The notes under the pieces are model-generated. The model was given only the letters and a program-made list of their open reading frames with translations. It did not search any database and was not told where the DNA came from. The translations under genes were made by a program, and so were the position numbers. From Spongilla lacustris (lineage: Eukaryota; Porifera; Demospongiae; Spongillida; Spongillidae), in assembly GCA_949361645.1 (NCBI GenBank), contig OX442425.1, forward strand, positions 6,699,622-6,763,621: DNA of 64,000 bases, in the 5' to 3' direction. Shown here one piece after another: positions 36,780 to 49,900 of the stretch (its first letter is position 1; every line of letters begins with the position of its first letter).

Positions 36780-36780
<1 letters not shown>
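34080..36780 (-). repeat. Right arm of giant inverted repeat
   Basis: Inverse of the left arm. Clear matched pairs: TCTCTTAAAGAAGAGAG with TACCCATACATACATG (about 34170-34210) against 32080-32130, and CTCGTCTGAGTCGTGCATTT (about 34925) against 31260-31280. Summed coordinates place the axis near 33.1 kb. The left-arm continuation is cut by the assembly gap. Confidence 0.88.
36470..36522. repeat. CA microsatellite
   Basis: Short CA run, the mirror of the long GT run at 30364. Confidence 0.9.
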
Positions 36781-39280
<2,500 letters not shown>

Positions 39281-39456
39281 CCTCAACAGCACTGGATGGA
39301 GGCTTGAATGCTCACTGACCCTTCACATATGGTACGAGGCTTCCATAAATGGCACTCACATGACACAAAAGTATTCTTTAAGCCGTAGACACAACGATAT
39401 ACATGTAGCCTAGCTATGAGACAAAATCAGGTCTGCGCACAAGTTACTGCGTGCTG

Positions 39457-39465
39457 CTTGAGATG
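39457..39465. other. 9-bp target-site duplication CTTGAGATG
   Basis: CTTGAGATG borders the following element and recurs exactly at 39895-39903. Nine base pairs is the typical MULE duplication length. Confidence 0.88.
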
Positions 39466-39894
39466 TAGTCTGGGGACCAGGCTGATGGTTGTACTATCAG
39501 TCTGGGAACAACCGCGCATCGAACTAGTTCCTCTGGAATGTTATGAATTTATAATGTGGTTTAGTGGTAACATAAACTTTTTCCATATCCCGTTGGAAGG
39601 ACTGCAAAAACATCATTGCCAGTGATGAAAGCCAGAATAACTTCTAATTGATGGCTCTTTAAGTCAGCAAACCCAAGTTTGGCAGCAGCGATACGAATAG
39701 CGTCTTTATGTGTGTCCATTACAGGAACTAGAGGGTTACAAGTAATGTTATTCATAGGGATGTAGGTTAACAAAATGATATTCATGTATGTGATAGGGCA
39801 TAAATGAGATTCATGCTGACTGCAGAACGGAACAACTTTGATGCGCAGTTGTTCCCAGACTGATAGTACAACCATCAGCCTGGTCCCCAGACTA
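39466..39894. mobile_element. MULE-like non-autonomous element with captured helicase fragment
   Basis: Long terminal inverted repeats (about 65-70 bp) start TAGTCTGGGGACCAGGCTG and end with the complement, and share TGTACTATCAGTCTGGGAAC internally. A perfect 9-bp target duplication flanks the element. Between the repeats, on the minus strand, lies a RecQ-type helicase fragment. The architecture matches Pack-MULE-type gene-fragment capture; no MULE transposase is present. Confidence 0.85.
39561..39719 (-). pseudogene. RecQ-like DNA helicase N-terminal fragment
   Basis: From an ATG at 39719 the minus strand encodes 52 residues: MDTHKDAIRIAAAKLGFADL, then KSHQLEVILAFITGNDVFAV and LPTGYGKSLCYH. 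Gln in SHQ is the RecQ motif 0 glutamine, and TGYGKS is Walker A for ATP binding. RecQ helicases unwind DNA 3'-5'. The frame stops right after motif I (CYH then TAA), where a full enzyme would continue for several hundred residues, so it is a captured exon fragment rather than a working gene. Confidence 0.85.
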
Positions 39895-39959
39895 CTTGAG
39901 ATGCTGGTATAGGCTATTATTAGCTCTGAGAGAGCTGGAAGGTATGTGATCAATTCTTA

Positions 39960-42350
39960 CATTTCATTCTTGCGTGTCTACTAACCCGCGTGTGTGCGTC
40001 TCAGATTCACTAACTCACAGAATGGCACCGCATATCAATCTGTACGTACCACACCGTTCATTGCCTCTCTGTGCGATTGTGCTAATTGAGGCACACCACA
40101 TTCGATGCTTGTAAACATGGATAATTGGCTTAGAGGAAAGCTAATTAAAAGTGGACTCGCAACACCCACGTAGGAGGTGGGGCATACGGAGTTGCATCCG
40201 CCTTCGAATTGTATCACGTGATATGACACCCACTAGAAGGTGGGGCATCAGGTCTGATGCTTAAAGATCCGCCTCCGTATTATCACGTGACTATAACAGC
40301 GATTTAATCAAGAGATAAAGTCTTAGGACGAGGTCTTGTGCGCATGCGTATGCGAAGAAAAATAGGCAGTGGATCGTAGTTTCAGTTTAGTAGGTGGAAA
40401 AAATCCCATATTTTGATCGAAGCTTCACAACCGATACCTGAACACAGAAGAACTTTTAAATCAGTTAATTTGTTGTGCTTTTTAAAATTAATTAGCATTG
40501 TTAATAATGTATTAATTAAATTATTTGAAAAAAATTTGAGGAAACCGACCTACTTTGTGTCAAAATACCAGATTTTTTGCTCCATCCTATCAAAAGTTAT
40601 TCACAATCAAAAGCGTTGCGTTCATTCGTGGACACCCTGTATATTAGACGCAGAATGGCTCATGCCCGCACAAATTATATTCATAGTTTATATATCCGTC
40701 CCGGCACAATTATTAATTAAATTAGCCATACACGGCTCACTAGAGGCCACTGTAGTTTGCGGCTGGACACTAGGTTATAATTAGAACAATACCGTAAATG
40801 GTTTTGGAACTATAATCCACACCTCATTATCAATGCTACTTTTTGAGCGAGCCATATCCATACTTCATATAGGTCAGATATGTGGAAAACATGGTTCCTT
40901 GATTTTGACGTTCATCGTAGGTCAGTATATCCCATATGCGCAAGCGCTTTGTTGCGTTTCCTTTAAATGCGCATCCTACTTTTACACCATTGCCGTAGGG
41001 AAGAGGGTAAGTTCAAGCCTATGAGGCGGACGCCAGCCAAATTCCCAAGAAGGTGAGGACGTAGCATAATCGAGAAGAAGCATCACAATAGGCAAACACA
41101 TTGTTTAGGACGTGCCACATTTTTTCTTTCAACATGCAAATCACGAGTGTGTTTTTTATGAATAATCGGCATAGTTTGTTATACAATCCGGTCACAGTAG
41201 TTGAATCGATCCGCACGACTATAAGGTCCAGCAACGCTGCAGCGTGTGTGGAAGCCTTTTGGTGGCTACAGGAAAGAGAAAAAGGCCAATATATAAGTGT
41301 ACAGAATTTTCTGAATGTCTGAATAGCGTCTTCAGCATTGCCTTTAACAAGATCCACCCCCTATTGTTGATGGGCAGAGCTACAACATATTACAGCTCCA
41401 CAAATATATATCATTGGAAGACATCTGATGAAAGCTTACATGTACATATAGCCCAAGAGAGGTGACAAGCATACACAGGCACATCCAAAAGGTCTCATCA
41501 ACAGTTAATAAAAAAATTGCCCTCATTAAAGGGTTGTACCACCACATCACTCCCCTAATGTCCACGGCTGACCAGAAATAGGTAAGGATCAAATTCTAGT
41601 TGCATAGGAGCCTTTTCAGAAAGAACACTGGCAACCATAACATCTAACCATTTTAACCATAGGTCCTTCACAGCTGCTGGAGGTGTATGCAGAAGTGCTA
41701 TTAGATGGAATATTGAAATAAATTGCACATCAGAGCCACACTTTGATGTTCCCATGCACATAAGCAGTCACAGGTCAGTATCTCAGTTGTGTATTTACAC
41801 TGGTAGGATGGATACCTGGGCTCCATATGACCCATGGAATCTTCATGAAGATCTTTGGGCCCTTTCTGTCATAACTGTGACCCACAGCTGGTCTTTGTAC
41901 CCATGACCACAACCAGCTTTTTAGCTTTCTGTACAGACTTGCTTGCAGATTATGAAGGCATAGTGTTATGCAGAGGTCAAAGGTGAACTGGCAACACTGG
42001 AGGAGCTGCTTATATATGTAGTTCATTGGGGAGTATGAGTCCATCACCATAAAAATTATCAAACAGGTTGAGGAGAAGGGGAAGCTGCAGGATGCAATGA
42101 TACGATTCCAATATGTCTACTATAAAAACACATACAGAAGAATGAAATAGTCAAAACCACCAGAGCCACTGATAAGGGCTTCAACCATCATGATGCACCC
42201 TTCGTCAGACTTTTAAGGCCAATACTTTAGTGGTGTATTTTTAGGGAACCTCATAAGGCTCTTCAATTATAGACCTATCCTGATGCATGCTAGCCATCAA
42301 ATATCAACACATTGTGTACATTAATTGTAACTGTAGCAAGAGAGAAGTGC
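39960..42350. other. Region with unrecognised ORFs
   Basis: Minus-strand ORFs at 41019-41357 (112 aa), 41555-41761 and 41775-42062 (95 aa, with KGPKIFMKIPWVIWSPG) may be exons of one element or gene, but I recognise no domain and cannot join them confidently. A 40,638-40,752 segment is a dispersed repeat, listed separately. Confidence 0.4.
40638..40752 (+). repeat. Dispersed repeat, copy 1
   Basis: Shares TATATTAGACGCAGAATG and GGCACAATTATTAATTAAAT and TAGCCATACACGGCTCACTA with 53926-54060. The second copy abuts the start of receptor duplication B. Confidence 0.85.
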
Positions 42351-42354
42351 CCTA

Positions 42355-42362
42355 CACACATG
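42355..42362. other. 8-bp target-site duplication CACACATG
   Basis: CACACATG precedes the hAT MITE and recurs exactly at 43072-43079. Confidence 0.9.
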
Positions 42363-43071
42363 CAGTAGCGAGGTGGCTTGTCTATCACTGGGGGGGGGCA
42401 AATACACAGACTGCCGCCCCCCCCCCCCCCCCCCCCCCCTCCCCCACGCACACAAACACAAATACACTTGCTGCCTTTCTGTCAGAATTTCTTATCTCGT
42501 TACAGGGGCGGATGCAGGATTTTGGCGAGGAGGGGGTGGGTTCTACATGGATAATTGACGTGTCGACGACAGGGAAGGGTGCGCGCGAAGCGCGCGAAAA
42601 TTTGTGTGGTGCGCGTTCTAATTTTTCCACAGAACTAAGGCAATCAACGCCAATAAATAGTGCCCTCTGTTCGAGCAGCCCGATAACAACAAAAACTGGT
42701 AGCAATTAACACGTAGCCGATTCTAGATCTCATGCAGTCAAGCCGAAGTTTTGATCGGAACTATTTACAACTACATGTATAGAGCAATGTACTTAGACGT
42801 ACGTAACCGTACTATTACGTAACAAATGCTATAAATATTTATCACGTGGGATGAAACCCCGCCTTCTTTCCTCCGATCGCCGACGTTCGCTATTGATGGA
42901 CTCGTCCCCAGCATTATGACTCTATACTACATATATCAGCATCATAATTAAACACATTTCGTGTAATTTGCTTGGCGGCTGGTGCGCCCCTATCTTCATT
43001 TTGGCGCCCCCTTTTTAAGGCCAGCTGGGGGGGCAACTGCCCCCCCTGCCCCCCCGGCCACCTCGCCACTG
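42363..43071. mobile_element. hAT-type MITE with G/C-run ends
   Basis: Ends CAGTAGCGAGGTGGC and GCCACCTCGCCACTG with a perfect 8-bp target duplication. Inside are poly-G and poly-C tracts near both ends and a nested-looking CAGGGGCGGATGCAGG segment at about 42505. No transposase. Confidence 0.9.
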
Positions 43072-43932
43072 CACACATGCATCACTATAGGTACACATAT
43101 CACTATTCATGGCCAACCTTAGGGCATCATTCCCAGGCATCTCAATACTAGTACCACTGAAGATGCATTTCATACCACCCCATGGTCAAGGCGTACCCGT
43201 GCAGGGTTTGGCCTTCTCAGAGAGCTAGGCACCATGCCATGTTTTAATATCATGCAAGGGGCCTACCATGTCTTGTATCATGATGCTCAATGCAGCACAG
43301 AATGTGAAAGCGAAGCCACCTCACGAGTAATTGCACAAAACCACACGTGTACGTGTATACGCCATACGCACACAACTTTAGACATATCTACCACCGCCAA
43401 GAAAAAATGTGGCAATAGTTCCATACGATACGCTGTAAGTACCTTCTGTCTCCTTTGGTTTTCCACTTTTAGTTTGGCCATAGAATTTGTCCTTCAGGGA
43501 GAATAAGCGCTTCAAAGTGGAGATGTCCGTCAAAAGTTGGACGCTTTTCGCGAGCCATCCCACATCGTGGAAACATCACTGCACCATGTGATTTGGGCAA
43601 TAAATAGAACAATAGTGGTACAGTCCTTGTATGGCTTGTAAATGGCAACATGACGTGCCATGTTAACAAGCAGTCTCATGTTTCAAAGGTCGGTGGTTGT
43701 CAAAGCTCGTTGCTAGGTCATTACGTGATCATTTCAATATTTCGGGGAACGAGGCTATACTGTCCACGATTTGAATGGCCGCAAACTACTGTGAGGCGCG
43801 CCTTATTCTGGCACGCACCCCTTCAACGTAATGCGGATAGATTATTGAATCTTATCCGTAACACAACCTCGCGCGATCGTTTCCTATCCAGGTAATTTAA
43901 TATCCATGGTTGCGGTAACACCCTTTTTAACG

Positions 43933-46900
43933 ATGCGACCCTTCTTGATGGCTGATAAACGTTTTGTGCGTTTTGTATTGTGTTCGTGCCTCGTCGCTGT
44001 TGGAAAAGGTAAGCTAACGAGCTCGACTCCTGCGGCTTTTCTAGTTATCGCCACTCTCAATGGCTGTCAGCTCTGCACGTGCGGGTTCCCTAACGAAACA
44101 ACGATAAGCATTGGTCCCGCACAGCCTGCGCAACTGCAGGTTCGGCAGTGGCTGTTCCCAAATATGGCTCTGTCGTGCAACGGAAATATCACAAAGTGGA
44201 GGTTTCGAGCCACCTCGGCAGTAACACTAAGTACTAATGCCGTCCTGTTTCAGATATGGCTACTAACATCACCCCCAGGGTCGTACCGTCTGGTCCTTAC
44301 CACTGGCAATGCAGTCGCATCAAACAGCGTACATGTACAGCCACCTCTTTATGAATACGATCTAGCAATTCCGATGCCAGTTGAAGCAGGTGACGTACTC
44401 GGGATACTCGTACCATCCGCGGCTTCTCAGCATCCAATCATGGCGAGCGCTGATAACAACGCTTCGTACTACTACCAGTTCAATCCAACAGTCTCTGTGA
44501 TTACACTTACGGTTACAAGACTCGAATTAACGGCAATGACCGTAACACTGTCACCACAAGTGCCTCTGGTGACAGTGGAAATAGTGACGGGTAATTGCAT
44601 GGTGGGTGGTGCTTGCTTCAAATGATTAACTAATCTTTTTCTTATTTCAGAGCGTCCCCTAAGTACAACAGCGGAAATGACATCAATGTTCCTGCTTCCT
44701 TTGTCTATTGTTGTACAGTACCATCCAGACGCAGCTTGACACACGCGTGCGCACGTCACGACTGATACCCGTGCGTGACTCGAGTTATTTTGTGTTTTGC
44801 ACGCATCCGGTTAATCGTGGCACGAAATGGCATTTTCGAGACACGCGCGCGCGTGTAAGGGTCACGACTTCACACTTTCGGGACACGACTTCGCACAGTC
44901 GGGACACGATGCAACTACTGTCGTGCAAGCGTACGTTGAATTGTTACTTAAAAGAGGGCGTGGCATACAACCGCATATACCGGTACATGTATATGCAAGC
45001 TCAATATGAAATTCGACTTGTTATGAACCGTTTAGTATTGCAGCGTTTGAACTCCGTAATTGTGCTGTGTACTTGTTTCAAACTTTTCATAACTTTTATA
45101 CGTCCGCAAAACGATTATAAAAACTGGCTTTCATGAGTCTGTAACTAGGGGGTGTGGCCCAATATACGTAACAATCAATTCCTACTTGCTATTACTAAGC
45201 ATTGTGACAATACATGTAATAGTAATGACAATTCAATTGCAGAGCTAAACAGTGCTCTGGCTATATGTACAAATTTCCATCATAATAGCTTTCCGTTGCT
45301 CACACAGACGTATGTGTACATCAATATTACGTGACGTGGCACACTTACGAGTAGCTGTAAGGTTGGACCTTACCTGTGCTTACACAGTCATTTGCGTGAA
45401 CCCCAAAGCACTGTGTTATGACCACATAATGGTGTCATGACAACGGTGGCCATAGAGGGTGCTTTGCATTTAGTGGACTGGGGACCTCACAAGTACAAAG
45501 CCGTCCATCTCCCCCATAAGTATGGACACAACACACAAATACCATGCACACGTATTGTGGGGGGTTTTCCTCATGCCCTGGGTGTGTTTGGGGTGGGACA
45601 AGCATCACTCCTGTTGTGTCATACAAGCACAGTGGAACGTTTAGATTTGCGAGGCTAAACACTTGGGGGTCTACAAAGCTATGGATAGCAATCATGTCAA
45701 CTGAGGAGTAACACATTCCAAATCAGTCACTCAGTGACCCCAAAGCACTGTGTCATGTCCAGAGCCTAGGTGTCATGACAACGGTGACCATAAAGGGTGC
45801 TTTGCATTTAGTGGACTGGGGACCTGTCAGGTACAAAACCTTCCATCTTCCTATGGACCATGCAGACATGTTGTGGGGGATGGCAGCGGTGGATCCAGGA
45901 TTTCTGGAAGGGGGGGGGGGGGTCTAATAACTATATTTACAAGCGGGGGTGGGTACTGGAGGGGGCGGGCCCCCTCCCGTAACAGCTAGGGGTTCTGGGG
46001 CGAAGCCCCAGCCGCTTTTTCACTTTTGCGTTCATTTAGCATGAAAAATAAGCACTTTGAAATTGTATTCAATATTGATAGCTAGCAAGCGCAATATTCG
46101 AGTTGATATATATAGAAGCCTGTGTGAGTCAACGTGGATAAGGATAGAGAATAGCAAACTCTACGCAAAGCCATTGTGACCATATTCTGGTCTAAACGAC
46201 ACACACGTTTTACCTTTAATAGTATTACATACCTACTTGATTTAGCTCTACCTGTTTCCTGAGGTAAACTATCTTGTTTTGATCGCTTACTTCTTGCTTG
46301 CACAATATTCCATCACGCAGCAATAATACTAATTAAACACTGCACGCTTGGAGGGCCTTGGCTTTAGACCCCCCCCCCCCCACACACACACACACTCGCA
46401 CACACTTTGGGTCGAATGCTAACTCGTTAATTAGTTTACTCGCGTTCACTAAACGCTCGTCAATCATGTAATTAGTTAATTTATTCATAACTGCATGGTC
46501 GGGCCGAGGGGGGGGGTCTTTAGACCCCTTAGACCCCCCCCCCCCCCCTGGATCCGCCACTGGATGGTACTCATGCCCTGCTCAATTGTATTCATTTACT
46601 GCTCAATTGTATTCATTTACTGCTCAATTTTATTCATTTACTGCTATACTGCTATCTTTCGATAGAGAAGTTTTTGATTTATATTACAATATTGCGAGCC
46701 CATCCATTGTATGAATTACAAGTTCCACCCGCCATAACAAAATATAGTCCCTCTGGAATAACCAGGTTGTTACCAGGACTTCATCTATTTGTGCAGTAGC
46801 GGCGGGGGGGGGGGCATATGCCCCCAGGCGCCGGTCGAGGGGGGGCGTAATTTTGAAAAAAATTATAAGTTGTCTAACAAAAATAAATAAATTTTGACGA

Positions 46901-49900
46901 GGAACGAGCGGATAAATTAATTATAGCAAATTTGTTGCTAAAAATGCTATCGATTCGAGAAAATGCAGGGGCGGGGGGGGGTTGCAACTTGCAACCCCCC
47001 CCTTTTGTCCAAAAATACTTTTTTTCCCGCACGCAGTCGTAAGCGGACAGCACCCCCCCCCCCCCCCCGGCAGATGCGCTAATATATTGTCCTGCCCCTG
47101 GGCGCTGATAACCCTCGCGCCGCCACTGTATTTGTGTTTTCGATCCCTCAAGTCGTTCTGAAGTTAAGCACCATCGGCCAAAAAAGCGGCCATATAAGTG
47201 GGGTGTGGTTATTACGTACATTTCTGCCAATCATCTTATTTGCAGCTGCTGTAACTTACCGATGAAGGTCAATCTAGCTTGAATACGATCGATCAATCAG
47301 TGGTAACTTCCAAGTGTACAAGCCGCGCTAAGGTAGGTGTATATAAATACGTGTATGCAGCGCACGTACAATATCTTCTTTGCTGAAAATGTGTGCTTAA
47401 CCTCAATATGCCTCACATACACTCAGGGCCCGGACTTATCTCTGCCGACCTCAATATATAGCTATAGATCTACATCGCCTATTAAAATGCAGCTGGTATT
47501 AACGATGAAGGTCAATCTAGCTTGCATATACGATCGACCAATCAACGGTAACTTCCAAGCGTATGAGTACCAAGTAAAGCCGCGCTATAACTACTAAGAG
47601 TATACATTGTATAAATATAAGAAATCTCTGTCGCCAATGGGCCACACCCTCAGGGCCTCACACATACAGGTCACACCCACAAGGACTCTGCTCTGCCGCA
47701 GGGCGCTTAACCCTTTCCTGCCTCACATACAGGTCACACCCACAAGAACTCTGCTCTGCCGCAGTGCGCTTAACCCTTTTCTGCTTCACATACAGGTCCT
47801 CACATACAGGTCACACCCACAAGGACTCTTCTCTGCTGCAGTGCGCTTAACCCTTCTCTGCCTCACATACAGGTCACACCCACAAGGACTCTGCTGTGCC
47901 GCAGTGCGGTTAACCCTTTCCTGCCTCACATACAGGTCACACCCACAAGGACTCTGCTCTGCCGCTGTGCGGTTAACCCTCTCCTGCCTCACATACAGGT
48001 CACACCCACAAGAACTCTGCTCTGCCGCAGGGCGCTTAACCCTTTCCTGCCTCACATACAGGTCACACCCACAAGGACTCTGCTGTGCCACAGTGCGCTT
48101 AACCCTCTCCTGCCTCACATACAGGTCACACTCACAAGAACTCTGCTCTGCCGCAGGGCGCTTAACCCTTTCCTGCCTCACATACAGGTCACACCCACAA
48201 GGACTCTGCTCTGCCGCAGTGCGCTTAACCCTTCCCTGCCTCACATACAGGTCACACCCACAAGAACTCTGCTCTGTCGCAGGGTGCTTAACCCTTTCCT
48301 GCCTCACATACAGGTCACACCCACAAGAACTCTGCTCTGCCGCAGGGCGCTTAACCCTTTCCTGCCTCACATACAGGTCACACCCACAAGGACTCTGCTC
48401 TGCCGCAGGGCGCTTAACCCTTTCCTGCCTCACATACAGGTCACACCCACAAGGACTCTGCTGTGCCGCAGTACGCTTAACCCTTTCCTGCCTCACTTAC
48501 AGGTCACACCCACAAGGACTCTGCTTTGCCGCAGTGCGCTTAACCCTTTTCTGCCTCACATACAGGTCACACCCACAAGGACTCTGCTCTGTGCGCTTAA
48601 CCCTTCCCTGCCTCACATACAGGTCACACCCACAAGAACTCTGCTCTGCCGCAGGGCGCTTAACCCTTTCCTGCCTCACATACAGATCACACCCATAAGG
48701 ACTCTGCTCTGCCGCATGGCGCTTAACCCTTTCATGCCTCACATATAGGTCACACCCACAAGAACTCTGCTCTGCCGCAGGGCGCTTAACCCTCTCCTGC
48801 CTCACATACAGGTCACACCCACAAGGACTCTGCTCTGCCACAGTGCGCTTAACCCTTTCCTGCCTCACACACAGGTCACATCCACAAGAACTCTGCTCTG
48901 CCGCAGGGCGCTTAACCCTTTCCTGCCTCACATACAGGTCATACCCACAAGGACTCTGCTCTGTGCGCTTAACCCTTCCCTGCCTCACATACAGGTCATG
49001 CCCACAAGAACTCTGCTCTGCCGCAGGGCGGATAACCCTTTCCTGCCTCACATACAGATCACACCCATAAGGACTCTGCTCTGCTGCAGGGCGCTTAACC
49101 CTTTCCTGCCTCACATACAGGTCACACCCACAAGAACTCTGCTCTGCCGCAGGGCGCTTAACCCTCTCCTGCCTCACATACAGGTCACACCCACAAGGAC
49201 CCTGCTCTGCTGCAGTGTGATTAACCCTTTTTAGCCTCACATACAGGTCACACCCACAACGGCTCTGCTCTGCTGCAGTGCAATTAACCCTTTTCTGCCT
49301 CACATACAGGTATACAGGTCACACCCACAAGGACACTGCTCTGCCGCTGTGCGGTTAACCCTTTTCTGCCTCACATACAGGTCCTCACTTACAGGTCACA
49401 CCCACAAGGACTCTTCTCTGCCGCAGTGCGCTTAACCCTTTCCTGCTTCACATACAGGTCACACCCACAAGGACTCTGCTGTGCCGCAGTGCGGTTAACC
49501 CTTTCCTGCCTCACATACAGGTCAGGGACTTTGCTCTGCCGCTGTGCGGTTAACCCTCTACTGCCTCACATACAGGTCACACCCACTAGGACTATGCTTT
49601 GCCGCAGTGCAATTAACCCTTTTACGCCTCACATACAGGCCACACCCTCAGAAACTGTTCTCTGCTGGAAATGTGTACTTAACCCCATTCTACCTTACGC
49701 ACTGGCCAAACCCTCCAGGGCTGTACTGGCTTCACCAAGGGCGGACGCAGGGGGGGGGGTCCGGGGGGTCCGGACCCCCCCCCCCCCCCCTCGAACCTGT
49801 ATATGAATATAATTAACGTATAATTAGCGTACTACACGTGTTACACGTAGCGTACTTACAATCCCCCTGTATGTAGAATGTGTGGAAAAATAGGAATGCA

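Noticed and set aside
41019..42062. Minus-strand ORFs as exons of a gene
   Set aside because: No domain recognised and splice joining is not convincing; kept only as an unrecognised region.
44472..44759. Antisense ORF (95 aa) over the receptor exon, and its counterpart at 58585-58881
   Set aside because: Shadow of the receptor coding strand; the second includes a poly-Gly artefact of the Pro-rich stalk.
47636..49710. CRISPR-like array of regularly spaced repeats
   Set aside because: The units abut with no unique spacers, variation is within the repeat, and the genome is clearly eukaryotic. It is a minisatellite.
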